NCBI RefSeq assembly: GCF_016862395.1
Contig: NZ_BOMW01000004.1
Coordinates: 1-64,000, forward strand
DNA length: 64,000 nucleotides
Direction of reading: 5' to 3'
DNA from: Actinoplanes siamensis
GTDB lineage: Bacteria > Actinomycetota > Actinomycetes > Mycobacteriales > Micromonosporaceae
The first letter of the stretch is position 1; each line of letters opens with the position of its first letter. The notes under the pieces are model-generated. The model made no database searches. It saw only the letters and a list, made by a program, of their open reading frames with translations, and was not told the origin of the DNA. Positions 8,007-16,593 of the stretch are shown here, one piece after another. Position numbers and translations under genes: made by a program.

Positions 8007-8669
8007 ATGAGTGGAGAACAGATCGTGCTCGTCGGCGGATTGTGGACCGACGCGGCCGTGTGGGACCGCGTCGTGCCGGAGCTGGAGGCCCGCGGCCGGC
8101 GGGCCGCGCCGGTCCGGCTGACCGGGCGGACGCTGGACGAGCAGGTGTCCGAGGTGCTGGCCGTGGTGGACGCGGCGCCCGGCCCGGCGGTGGTGGCCGG
8201 GCACTCGGCGGCCGCCGCGCTGGCCTGGATGGCGGCGGACGCCCGGCCCGGCCGGGTCGTCAAGGTGGTGCTGATCGGCGGCTGGCCGAAGCCGGACGGC
8301 ACCACGTACGCGGCCTTCTTCGAGATCACCGGCGGGGTGATGCCGTTCCCGGGCTGGGCCGCCTTCGAGGGCCCGGACTCCGCCGACCTGGACGAGCAGG
8401 CGCGGGCCGCCTTCGCCGCGGCGGCGGTGCCGGTCCCGGAGGGCGTGGCCCGCGGCGTGGTCCGGCTACGCGACGAGCGCCGGTACGACCTGCCGGTCAC
8501 CCTGGTCTGCCCGGAGTTCGACCCGGACGACGTACGGTCCTGGATCGCCGAGGGCGAGCTGCCCGAGCTGGCCCGGATCAAGCACCTCGACCTGGTCGAC
8601 ATCGACTCCGGCCACTGGCCGATGCTGACCCGCCCGGCCGAGCTGGCCGGCATCCTGGCCGCCGTGTGA
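8007..8669 (+). CDS. Alpha/beta hydrolase
   Basis: A 220-residue cytoplasmic hydrolase of the alpha/beta fold. It begins with a short strand (IVLVGGLWTDAAVW). The nucleophile elbow is AGHSAAA near residue 66, an aspartate follows in the VCPEFDPDD region, and the histidine is probably in DSGHWPM near residue 205. No lid domain is evident and the substrate is unknown. It diverges from the WYL regulator gene by 54 bases, the standard arrangement for a regulated single gene. The start ATG is the first in frame after the shared promoter gap. Confidence 0.85.
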   Translation: MSGEQIVLVGGLWTDAAVWDRVVPELEARGRRAAPVRLTGRTLDEQVSEVLAVVDAAPGPAVVAGHSAAAALAWMAADARPGRVVKVVLIGGWPKPDGTTYAAFFEITGGVMPFPGWAAFEGPDSADLDEQARAAFAAAAVPVPEGVARGVVRLRDERRYDLPVTLVCPEFDPDDVRSWIAEGELPELARIKHLDLVDIDSGHWPMLTRPAELAGILAAV

Positions 8670-8716
8670 CCGATCGACGACGGCGGCCTACCCGCCCTCC
8701 CGGGTTCTGACCCACC

Positions 8717-10345
8717 TCACCGCGGTGGCCGGCAGCCGCGCAGGGCGGCCGCCAACGGGTCCAGGCCCAGCGAGCCCAGCTCCAGCGCCGCGCGGTGGAA
8801 CGCGCGCCGATCCCCGGAAAAGGCCGAGCGGCCCGCCAGCCACACCCGCTCACCCGCCTTGTAGGCCAGCGCCTGCCCGGGCCGGCCCAGATAGCGGGCG
8901 AGCTCGGCGGACGCGTACGGCCCCTGGTGACAGCGGTCGCGCAGCAGCTCCAGCGCCGCGTCCGGCGTCCACGACGCCCGGTCGCCGGACGGCATCGGCA
9001 GGCGCAGGTGCAGGCCGATGTCGAGCACCACCCGGGCCGCCCGCAGCAGCCGCATGAACAGATATCCCAGGCGGGCGCCCGGCTGGTCGTAGCAGCCGAG
9101 CTCGTCCATGAGCCGCTCGGCGTACAACGCCCAGCCCTCCTGCCCGCCGGCGAGGCCGCCGAGCAGGTTCAGCCGCTGCCCCGGTCCGCCCCGGCAGACC
9201 TCGTGGCCGAGCTGCAGGTGGTGGCCGGGGACGCCCTCGTGATAGGCGGTGCTGTAGGCGTACCAGGTGGGGAAGCCCGTCGCGTCCTCGGGGAGCGACC
9301 ACCAGACCCGGCCCGGCCGGGTCAGGTCGCGCGACGGCCCGGTGTAGGCGATGCCTGACGACACGGTCAGCCGTGACTCGATGCGCCGCAGCGGGGCGGC
9401 GACGTCGAAACACACGCCGTCCAGCCGCTCCATGGTGGTCTCCAGCAGCTCCTGCAGCCAGGCGGCGAACGCCTCCCGGCTGGGCAGGACGCCGGGCGCG
9501 CCGGGGCTGTCGAGCCGGGCGATCACCTCCCGCACGCTGCCGCCCAGGGCCTTCGCCTCGGCGATCAGCTCCGCCTCGGTCGTCCGGAACTCGTCCCAGC
9601 CCCAGTCGTACAGCTCGCGCAGGTCGGGCTGGGCCGCGAGGAAGGAGCGCACCCAGAGCCCGTACCGCCGCGGACCGAACGCCTCCTGCTCGACGGCCCG
9701 CGGCGCCAGCTCCGCGGTCAGCGTCCCGGCCAGTTTCCGGTACGCCTCCCCGGCGCCCGCGGCCGCGGCACGCAACGACGCCCGCTGAGGTCCCTCGCCG
9801 TAACGGCCGGCCAGGGCGGCGTCGTCGCCGGCCCAGGTGTGGCAGCGCCGCGCGACCAGCTCCACCTGGCGCCGGGTCGGCAGGTGGCCACGGTCCGCGG
9901 CGAGCAGCAGGCTGCGCGCGTACCCGTCCAGGGCCGCGGGGATCGCGGCCATCCGGGCGCCGACCCGCGCCCAGCCGTCCTCGACGGCCACGCCCCCGGC
10001 GTCGCGGGCCGGCACCGCGGCCTCGACGGCCTGACGGACGAGCGCGAGCGGACCGGTGGCCGCCGCGTGCAGCTCGCGCAGGTCCTCCCCGGCGTCGTGG
10101 AACGCGATCCGGGTGCGCAGCCGCTCGGCGAGATGGGCGCGCAACGGGGCCACGACCGGCGGCGCGTCGCCCGCGGCCTCCAACTCGCGCAGGGCGCGGG
10201 CGGCGAGGCCGGCGCGGGCCTGGTGACCCTCCGGGCTGTAGTCGGTGAGCCGGTCGGCGTCCTGCTCGCCGGCCTCGACGACGGCGGTGCAGGGGTCGAG
10301 GGCGGCCAGGTCGCGCAGCAGCCGATCCGCGAACTCCTCGATCAT
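8717..10345 (-). CDS. DUF885 family protein, peptidase-like
   Basis: A 542-residue, mostly helical protein of the DUF885 family, which is related to zinc peptidases of the M32/carboxypeptidase Taq type. The metal site is visible around residues 367-377 as YHEGVPGHHLQ, an HExxxGHH-like motif, with a downstream glutamate in GWALYAERLMDELG. No signal peptide is present, so it should act in the cytoplasm. The ATG at 10345 begins a typical DUF885 start (MIEEFADRLL); the frame extends 14 codons further upstream but without homologous character. It converges with the hydrolase gene at 8669. The true substrate is unknown. Confidence 0.85.
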   Translation of the reverse strand: MIEEFADRLLRDLAALDPCTAVVEAGEQDADRLTDYSPEGHQARAGLAARALRELEAAGDAPPVVAPLRAHLAERLRTRIAFHDAGEDLRELHAAATGPLALVRQAVEAAVPARDAGGVAVEDGWARVGARMAAIPAALDGYARSLLLAADRGHLPTRRQVELVARRCHTWAGDDAALAGRYGEGPQRASLRAAAAGAGEAYRKLAGTLTAELAPRAVEQEAFGPRRYGLWVRSFLAAQPDLRELYDWGWDEFRTTEAELIAEAKALGGSVREVIARLDSPGAPGVLPSREAFAAWLQELLETTMERLDGVCFDVAAPLRRIESRLTVSSGIAYTGPSRDLTRPGRVWWSLPEDATGFPTWYAYSTAYHEGVPGHHLQLGHEVCRGGPGQRLNLLGGLAGGQEGWALYAERLMDELGCYDQPGARLGYLFMRLLRAARVVLDIGLHLRLPMPSGDRASWTPDAALELLRDRCHQGPYASAELARYLGRPGQALAYKAGERVWLAGRSAFSGDRRAFHRAALELGSLGLDPLAAALRGCRPPR

Positions 10346-10581
10346 GAGGGCCAGGCTAGACGGGTGGTCCGGCGGATGCGGCCTCACGGGCCGTATCGGG
10401 TAGCCCGACGGCTGCAGATCGGCACCTGGCTAATTAGCATGCCGGAATGGTCGAGCACGAGGACATGGGGCATCCATCGCCTCAGCGGCAGGACCGTTCA
10501 GCCCGGTCCCGAAGGAGGCTGGGTGGTGCGGAAACCGCGACAGTTGAATAGGCCGGCTCACCAATTGAGAAGAAGACCGTT

Positions 10582-10935
10582 ATGGACCTGACACTAATGA
10601 TCGGCCCTGCCGACCGGGGACAGAAGTTGAGAATGGCTGAGGTGGCCCAGGATCTTGCCGCGGTCCTCGGCTTCGACTTCGGGCCATCACCCGGCACGGA
10701 GGATCTGCATGGCGGCACCGAGGTGGCACAGGCCCGGCTGCAGTGGGAGTCCGGGGACAACGAGCCGTGGAACAGCCACCCGATCTTGCTCGACTTCGCT
10801 GTTACAGAGCCTCCCGAGCTGCCGTATGCGCATGCGTTGTTCGACCGGCTCGAAAGCCTGCGCCGCTATCGGCTCGTCCTATTGGTCGATCACGCTTGTG
10901 CCCGGTCAACACACTTTCCCTGTGCCAGCTGGTGA
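10582..10935 (+). CDS. Hypothetical protein
   Basis: A 117-residue protein that I do not recognise. The first 70 residues look like real coding sequence (a beta strand, a helix AEVAQDLAAVLGFDF, then acidic turns). The C-terminal part, from a strand RLVLLVD to HFPCASW, looks shorter than expected and may be frameshifted. The codon bias at third positions is less GC-rich than in most neighbours, hinting at foreign origin. An A/G-rich stretch (GAGAAGAAGA) lies upstream of the ATG. No neighbour suggests a function. Confidence 0.45.
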   Translation: MDLTLMIGPADRGQKLRMAEVAQDLAAVLGFDFGPSPGTEDLHGGTEVAQARLQWESGDNEPWNSHPILLDFAVTEPPELPYAHALFDRLESLRRYRLVLLVDHACARSTHFPCASW

Positions 10936-11247
10936 CGAGTGAACAGGGCGAAGCGGCGGAACCTGCTGGTCCCGCCGCGCCGCCTTCCGCGCCGCGCCCC
11001 TGCGCAAGCCCGCGTCGCCGCTGACCCACGAGCCCGCGTCCCGACCACCGCCAGCCGTACCACCGCGATCCGCCTGTCAGCGACATCATGAGCGATCACA
11101 GCCATGTTCGAACCCGACGCGCCTGACCGCCGACCCGCCCCCAGCAGTGCCGGAAGTGATCGACAAGACGTGACCGGCGGGCGAAACCCGCGACAATCGA
11201 ACAGGCGTCGAGCACCCCACCGACCAGCAAACGTTGTTCAGGGCCCG
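10936..11247. other. Gap with no recognisable gene
   Basis: About 310 bases with slightly lower GC and no convincing coding frame on either strand. It contains a 24-base stretch at 11183-11206 resembling one at 10531-10553 (one insertion, three transitions). The region sits between an unrecognised gene and a truncated acetyltransferase and looks like decayed sequence. Confidence 0.5.
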
Positions 11248-11427
11248 CTATCTCGGCGGCGTCCACTGGTAGTGCGTCGAGGTGGTGATGTCGTGGAAGC
11301 CGCACCGGCGCAGGATGGGTGCGCTGGCCGGGGACGCGTCGACGTGCAGCAGCCGGAAGCCGCGAGCGACGGCTTCGCGTGCCCGACCGGCGATCATGGC
11401 GCGGTAGAGTCCGCGCCGATCCGTTCA
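11248..11427 (-). pseudogene. C-terminal remnant of a GNAT acetyltransferase
   Basis: Read on the minus strand, about 56 codons encode a GNAT end: RRGLYRAMIAGRAREAVARG (the helix after motif A), a strand LLHVDAS, then SPASAPILRRCGFHDI and a closing TSTHYQW before a TAG. These are the second half of motif A, the beta strand and the alpha-4 region of the GCN5 fold. A TGA interrupts the frame just upstream of the glycine loop, and the N-terminal half is replaced by the neighbouring hydrolase gene. It is a 5'-truncated gene. Confidence 0.7.
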
Positions 11428-11455
11428 GTGAACCGGCTGGTCCACCCGCCGGTTG

Positions 11456-12136
11456 TCACAGCGATAGAAACGGTACGACCGCGTCCAGGAACCCGGCCGG
11501 CCGTTCCTGATGTACGTAATGACCCGCGGCGATCGTGACCAGCCGGGCGTTGGGCATCCGCGCCGCCGACGCCGCCAGGAACGCCTGCCGATCGTCGCTG
11601 CTGGCGCCGTCGACGATCAACGTCGGCGTCTTGACCGCGTCGGTGCCGTCCCACCACGCCGGATCCGGATGGGTCAGCTGAGCACGGATCGCATTGACCA
11701 CCGCGAAGTCGAACGGCGTCGGCTCGTCCGGCGCCGCCAGCGGCGGCCGGTACAGATCCCCGGGCCGCGGCACGGTCGCGTCCTCCAGCACCAGTCGAGT
11801 GACCCGGTCCGGGGCCGCCTGCGCCACCAACACCGCCACGACCGCCCCCATGGAATGCCCGACCAGCGCGACGCGCTCCAGCCGCATCGCGTCCAAGAAG
11901 CCGAGCACGTCGTCGCGCATCAGCTCGAACGAGTAGTCGCCGGGTCGGCCACTGTCCCCGTGCCCACGCAGATCGAGCACGAACACCCGGAATGCGGCCG
12001 CCAGACCGTCCAACACCGGCGACCAGTCCAGTCCACTGTCACCCAGCCCGTGCAACAGCACCACGGGTTGCCCGCCGGCCTCCCCGGCCACCCGGTAACC
12101 AATGCTGACATCACCGACGTCCACCGATTCGATCAC
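11456..12136 (-). CDS. Alpha/beta hydrolase
   Basis: A 226-residue alpha/beta hydrolase. The oxyanion-hole motif LLHGLGDSGLDW is near residue 30, DLRGHGDSGRP follows, and the nucleophile elbow is VGHSMGAV around residue 95. The acid is likely in LIVDGASSDD and the histidine in AAGHYVHQERP near residue 207, so the triad appears complete. The lid is short, fitting the small esterase/haloperoxidase-like branch; the substrate is unknown. It ends only 28 bases before the truncated acetyltransferase, suggesting that the recombination junction lies here. Confidence 0.9.
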   Translation of the reverse strand: MIESVDVGDVSIGYRVAGEAGGQPVVLLHGLGDSGLDWSPVLDGLAAAFRVFVLDLRGHGDSGRPGDYSFELMRDDVLGFLDAMRLERVALVGHSMGAVVAVLVAQAAPDRVTRLVLEDATVPRPGDLYRPPLAAPDEPTPFDFAVVNAIRAQLTHPDPAWWDGTDAVKTPTLIVDGASSDDRQAFLAASAARMPNARLVTIAAGHYVHQERPAGFLDAVVPFLSL

Positions 12137-12349
12137 AAGGTCACCTTAGCGCTGGGACCCGGTCCCCGGCCTTCGCCGCTGTACCCGTTCGGCGCGCTAC
12201 GCGAAGCTTGTCGGTCGAGTTCCGCTTGCCGGAGATCCGCCGGGCCTGCACCGCCGGCGGTGACCGGATAGTCGCCGCCGCGCTTGCCCGGCGAACGGCG
12301 CGTCACCGGCCGCCGAGGCCGCCGCCGGCGCCGCCGCGAACACGTGCGG

Positions 12350-13114
12350 TCAGTCCGCCACCAGCGGTGCGGCGACCTCCTCGGCGACGATCGCGGTGAA
12401 CGCCTCTAACGCCGCCACGTCGTCGTACGGGTTCACGACATACTCCTCGGCCCAGGCGGCCGCGTTCGGGTATCCGCTGCCAGCAATGCGCTCGGCAGCG
12501 GCTTGGAGGTCGTACGCCGTTCGCCGGAGCTCGACGGTGGGACCCAGCAACGCCCAGTAGGCGCCTCGCGGGCCGTACGCCATCCCGACGCTGCCCGGAT
12601 TGACGACCCGTCGCCGATTGACCAGGCGGTCGAACGGCATGTGCGTGTGCCCGCAGATCACCGTCCGCTCGGTAACGCCGCGCAACACCTGTTCCCATCG
12701 CTGGATCGGGGAATCGACCAGGATGAACTCGTCGTCGCGGCGCGGCGTCGCATGGCAGAACAGCGTCGGCCCCAGGCCGTCGACGTCGATGCTGACGGTC
12801 ATCGGCAGATCCGCCAGCAGAGCGCGGTGCCGCTGCTCGAGCATCGGCAGGCACCCTGCCACGACTTCGGCTGCGGGGCCGGTGACGGCCTCACCGTCGA
12901 AGCCTGCGACCAGTTCCCGCTCCCCGTTGCCGTGGACCCACACCGCTTTGTCTCCCAACGAGACGAGCCGATCAAGGGTTTGCGCTGGCATCGGTCCCCC
13001 GGCGATGTCCCCCAGCAGGACGATCCGATCCACGCCGATCTGATCGACCTCGTCCAGGACAGCCTCGAGCGCCGGTAGATTTCCATGTATATCGGCAAGG
13101 ACGGCGATTCGCAT
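12350..13114 (-). CDS. Metallophosphoesterase (YfcE/ApaH-like)
   Basis: A 254-residue calcineurin-like phosphoesterase. The five metal-binding motifs are present in order: DIHGN (residues 8-12), LLGDIAGG, VHGNGERE (the GNHE equivalent), a histidine in FCHATPR, and the closing CGHTHMPFD. After this comes NPGSVGMAYGPRGAYW, the end strand of the YfcE/YvnB-type fold, and a helical tail. Such enzymes hydrolyse phosphodiesters or phosphomonoesters with Mn or Fe; the natural substrate cannot be read from sequence. The ATG at 13114 begins the fold precisely (MRIAVLADIHGN). Confidence 0.9.
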   Translation of the reverse strand: MRIAVLADIHGNLPALEAVLDEVDQIGVDRIVLLGDIAGGPMPAQTLDRLVSLGDKAVWVHGNGERELVAGFDGEAVTGPAAEVVAGCLPMLEQRHRALLADLPMTVSIDVDGLGPTLFCHATPRRDDEFILVDSPIQRWEQVLRGVTERTVICGHTHMPFDRLVNRRRVVNPGSVGMAYGPRGAYWALLGPTVELRRTAYDLQAAAERIAGSGYPNAAAWAEEYVVNPYDDVAALEAFTAIVAEEVAAPLVAD

Positions 13115-13301
13115 CCGACCATCATGGCCATGCTTCCGAGCTTTGGCAGCCCCACACCGGATGCCTACGATCACGGTGCGGGGCGTGCGCCCGGTGTGCC
13201 GCCGTCCTGCTGCCTCCCCCGAGGCTCGGGCCACCGTCCCGCCAACGCTCGACACCGGCGTGGGCCTCACGGGCGGTGGAGCACGATCTACGCTGACGGC
13301 C

Positions 13302-13697
13302 ATGATGGAGAGGCCGACGCGGCGCTGGCAAGGTAAGGTGGCGGCCCAGGCGGCGGCCGTGGCCGCCGGAGATCTGGACCCGGCTGAGGCGTACGCCGCC
13401 GAACTGTGGCCGGCGGACTTCACGGCGGCCGTCGACGCCGCCCTGGACGCGTACGAACAGGACGTCGCGGGGCTGGACCCGGCGGCGGACGAAGCGCTCT
13501 GGGCCGCCGTGGAACGAGTTGTGCTGGGGTTGAACGCCGCCGATGAGCGCCATGGCGCCATCGAGACCGGGGAGCGCGAAGAGCTCGCCGAGTACGTCGA
13601 CGCCGTGCTGACAGCCGCCGGCGTGGATGTCGCCGCCCTCGCCGCCCGGCGCGGCCTCGACCGGGCGGAGCTGACCGACTCCTGGCGTGCCTGGTGA
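13302..13697 (+). CDS. Hypothetical helical protein
   Basis: A 131-residue, all-helical, acidic, alanine-rich protein with conserved-looking aromatic residues (ELWPADF, YEQDVAGL, REELAEYVDAVL). I do not recognise a family. It resembles the small helical proteins often found as orphan genes in actinobacteria, some of which are annotated as possible immunity proteins. It diverges from the phosphoesterase gene. Two adjacent ATGs (13302 and 13305) could start it. Confidence 0.6.
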   Translation: MMERPTRRWQGKVAAQAAAVAAGDLDPAEAYAAELWPADFTAAVDAALDAYEQDVAGLDPAADEALWAAVERVVLGLNAADERHGAIETGEREELAEYVDAVLTAAGVDVAALAARRGLDRAELTDSWRAW

Positions 13698-13873
13698 TCG
13701 TGCACTTCGACGGTGGCCGAGCTGGACGGTGCGCCGGATGCCGCCGGCGGCGAGCGCCGTCCGATGCCGGGCCGTCGCGCCTTTCGATGGACGCCCTTCA
13801 CCGGTGGTCAGCACCGTAGGACTCGCGCCGCGTCCGGGTGAGGGCCGGGTGAACGCCCGGCGGCGTCGCGGGA

Positions 13874-13905
13874 GGCGGCCCGGGACGGTGGGGTCCCGGG
13901 CCGCC
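13874..13905. terminator. GC hairpin terminator of the ThuA-lectin gene
   Basis: A perfect 13-bp stem (13874-13886 and 13893-13905) with a 6-base loop lies 8 bases beyond the stop of the minus-strand ThuA-lectin gene. It can also serve the convergent hypothetical gene. Confidence 0.8.
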
Positions 13906-13912
13906 GGGCGCG

Positions 13913-15190
13913 TCACTGCAGGCGGAAGCTCTGCGCCGCGGTGCCGTTGCAGGTGTACTGGACCAGCTGGACGCCGTCGGACAGGGCGGCGGCCGGGACG
14001 TCCAGGCACTTGCCGCTGTTGCGGTTGACGAAGTGGTAGTAGCCGCCGCCCTCGGCGACCGGCTGCCACTGCTGGTTGGCGCCACCGCCGTACGTCCAGG
14101 TCTGGATCTTGGCGTTGTCGGCGGTGGAGACGTCTGTCACGTCGAGCGCCTGCGTGGCGTTGCCGCGGTTGTTGATGCGCACGTAACCGCCGCCGGTGGT
14201 GGCGAACTGGTACTGCTGTGCGGTGGAGCCGTTGCAGGCGTACTGCTGGATGGCGGTGCCGTTGACGGTTCCGGCCGACTTGGCGTCGACGCACTTGGCG
14301 CTGTTCCTGTTGACCACCGAGTACCACGTGGCCGGGTCGATGGTGTCCGTGGGCGGCGGCGTGGTGGTGCTCTGGCCGCCCAGCCACTTGATGCCCTGGA
14401 TCAGCCACTGGTTCTGCTGGGCGCTGGCGAACGTCGACGAGGTCCGGGTGTTGGTGTCGTAGTTCATGCCGTTGTGCCCGAAGTTCGCGTACAACATCCT
14501 GTAGTTCTTGTTGGTCCAGGCGATCGGGTAGAAACCGCTGCGCCACTGCTGGTTCGGGTCGGTGCCGACCGGGAAGGTGGACGGGTCGAGCGAGGCCAGG
14601 ATGTCGATGTCCGGGTTCTGCCGCAGGTCCTTGCTCCACGAGTACCACTCGCTGACCGACGACGGGATGGTGGCCGGCAGGCCGGCTGTGGACGGGTGGG
14701 TGCGGTCGTCGATCCGCAGCGTCTCGGCGGTCGGTCCCCAGGTGTTGGAGACGAAGTTGCCGGAGCCGAGGAAGGTGTTGTAGTACCAGCTCCACGCGTT
14801 CGCGTCGGTGGTGAACGCGCTCACGTGGAAGCCGAGGAAGCCGCCGCCGTTCTGCATGTACTGCTGGAACGCGGCGCGGCGTTCGGCCGGCGGCGCGTCG
14901 TCCAGGAACATGACGACCTGGACGCCGGCCAGGCCGGTGGCGCTCAGCCGGCTCCAGTCGGTGGTGGCCTCCCAGGTGAAGCCGTTCTGGGCGGCGGCCT
15001 TCGGGAACCAGTCCCGGGCCTCCTTGTCGAAGTCGATGTGCGCCGCGTCCCAGGTGCCGTTGTAGAAGGCGAGCACCTTGAAGCCGGTGGCGGCGGACGC
15101 CTCGGCGGTCCGCGCCACAAGGCCGGTGGCGACCACGGTGAGCAGGGCGATTGTCGCCACAAGGGCGGGCTTGAGCAGTTTTCGAGCCAC
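13913..15190 (-). CDS. Secreted ThuA-like protein with ricin-type lectin domain
   Basis: A 425-residue exported protein. Residues 1-35 form a Sec signal peptide. Residues 36-275 are a ThuA-like (class I amidotransferase-type) domain: KVLAFYNGTWDAAHIDF, then GVQVVMFLDD and GGGFLGFHVSAF, followed by YRMLYANFGHN. A Thr/Pro linker leads to a ricin-type beta-trefoil (about residues 295-425) with repeats ending in QQW or QSF and CxD motifs (KCVDAKS, KCLDVPA). ThuA proteins are linked to disaccharide and keto-sugar use, and the lectin should tether it to polysaccharide. The GTG at 15190 has GAGGTG nearby, and the signal peptide starts cleanly there. It is related to the ThuA gene at 31398-33080. Confidence 0.9.
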   Translation of the reverse strand: MARKLLKPALVATIALLTVVATGLVARTAEASAATGFKVLAFYNGTWDAAHIDFDKEARDWFPKAAAQNGFTWEATTDWSRLSATGLAGVQVVMFLDDAPPAERRAAFQQYMQNGGGFLGFHVSAFTTDANAWSWYYNTFLGSGNFVSNTWGPTAETLRIDDRTHPSTAGLPATIPSSVSEWYSWSKDLRQNPDIDILASLDPSTFPVGTDPNQQWRSGFYPIAWTNKNYRMLYANFGHNGMNYDTNTRTSSTFASAQQNQWLIQGIKWLGGQSTTTPPPTDTIDPATWYSVVNRNSAKCVDAKSAGTVNGTAIQQYACNGSTAQQYQFATTGGGYVRINNRGNATQALDVTDVSTADNAKIQTWTYGGGANQQWQPVAEGGGYYHFVNRNSGKCLDVPAAALSDGVQLVQYTCNGTAAQSFRLQ

Positions 15191-15370
15191 GGGGGACACC
15201 TCGGGGAGGACGGGGGCGGAGGGGCGGCGCCGCTGGCGTTCATCCTCAGGTATCGATGACCGGGCCCGCAAGGTAAACACTCTTAATAGTTAATCTGACT
15301 GCCGGAAATCGTTGCGTCGTTACACTGCCTCGACCCCCGTTCGGCAACGCGATCCCCGGAATGGCTGCAC

Positions 15371-16546
15371 ATGTCCCTCTACAGCACCCAGCGCCTCAAG
15401 GCGCTCCGTATGATCGTCACCGGTGGCGGCACCGGCGGGCACACCTACCCGGCCCTCACCACCGTCAACGCCCTGCAGGCCCGGCTCGCCGAGACCGGCA
15501 CCGCGCCCGAGCTGCTCTGGGTCGGCGTCGCCACCGGCCTGGAAGCCAAGATCGCCGCCCGCAACGGCATCCCGTTCAAGGCCATCATCACCGGCAAGCT
15601 GCGCCGCTCGACCAGTCCCCGCGACATCGCCCGCAACCTCGTCGACGCGTTCCGCATCCCGCTCGGCATCCTGCAGGCCGCGTTCACCGTCGCCCGCAAC
15701 CGGCCCTCGGTGGTGCTCAGCACCGGCGGATTCGTCTCCGTCCCGATCGGGCTGGCCGCCTGGCTGTTCCGGGTGCCCTACCTGCTGCACGAGCAGACCC
15801 TGAGCCTCGGGCTGGCCAACCGGATCCTGGCCCGCGTGGCCACCCGCATCCTGCTCAGCCACGAGGCCTCGCTCGATCACCTGCCGGCCGGGGCCCGCAG
15901 CCGGGCGGTGGTCACCGGCAATCCGATCCGCCCGGCCGTCCTTTCCGGCGACCCCGGCAAAGGCCTTGCGGCGTACGGGCTGGACCCGGCCGTACCGCTC
16001 GTCCTGGTCACCGGCGGGGCGTCCGGAGCACAGCAGGTCAACCGGATGCTCGCCGGCGCGCTGCCCGACCTGCTGCCGTACTGCCAGATCGTGCACCAGT
16101 GCGGCGGCCTCAGCCTCACCGAGATGCACGAGGTGGCCCGCGGCCTGCCCGCCCACCTCGCCAACCGGTACCACGTGGTCGACTTCATCCACGACGAGCT
16201 GCCCGATCTGCTCGCCGCGGCCGCGGTCGTGGTGGCCCGCAGCGGGGCCGGCACGGTCGCCGAGCTGACCGCCCTCGGCAAGGCCTGCGTGCTGATCCCC
16301 TACCCGTACGCCGCCGGTGACGAACAGCGCATCACCGCCCGTCACCTCGCCCAGCACGGCGCGGCCCTGATGCTCGACGGCGACGAGGCCACCCCGGAAC
16401 GGCTCCGCGACGCCGTCGCCGGCCTGCTCGCCGACCCCGGCCGGCGCACCGCGCTGGCCCGCGCCGCCGCGGACCAGGGCCGGCCCGGCGCCGCCGACCA
16501 GGTGGTCACCGAGATCCTCACGGTGGCCGCGACCGGAGCCGCCTGA
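15371..16546 (+). CDS. MurG-type UDP-GlcNAc glycosyltransferase, orphan paralogue
   Basis: A 391-residue GT28 family protein. The N-terminal loop GGGTGGHTYPAL (about residues 17-28) is the MurG lipid-binding glycine loop, and STGGFVSVPIGLAAW is the second one. The C-terminal donor domain has VTGGASGAQQVNRML and ARSGAGTVAEL, the UDP-GlcNAc-binding signatures, followed by a PYPYAAGDEQ stretch. The canonical enzyme adds GlcNAc to lipid I in the dcw cluster; this copy stands alone, with no cell-division genes nearby. It may be a second MurG or act on another lipid-linked sugar. ATG 15371 or ATG 15410 could start it. Confidence 0.85.
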   Translation: MSLYSTQRLKALRMIVTGGGTGGHTYPALTTVNALQARLAETGTAPELLWVGVATGLEAKIAARNGIPFKAIITGKLRRSTSPRDIARNLVDAFRIPLGILQAAFTVARNRPSVVLSTGGFVSVPIGLAAWLFRVPYLLHEQTLSLGLANRILARVATRILLSHEASLDHLPAGARSRAVVTGNPIRPAVLSGDPGKGLAAYGLDPAVPLVLVTGGASGAQQVNRMLAGALPDLLPYCQIVHQCGGLSLTEMHEVARGLPAHLANRYHVVDFIHDELPDLLAAAAVVVARSGAGTVAELTALGKACVLIPYPYAAGDEQRITARHLAQHGAALMLDGDEATPERLRDAVAGLLADPGRRTALARAAADQGRPGAADQVVTEILTVAATGAA

Positions 16547-16593
16547 CCGGCGACGACATCGATTCATTTGCACCCGCCTACTAGAACGGCGGG

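Noticed and set aside
11096-11305. 69-codon minus-strand frame near the GNAT remnant
   Set aside because: It is in a different frame from the recognisable GNAT end and has no family-like sequence.
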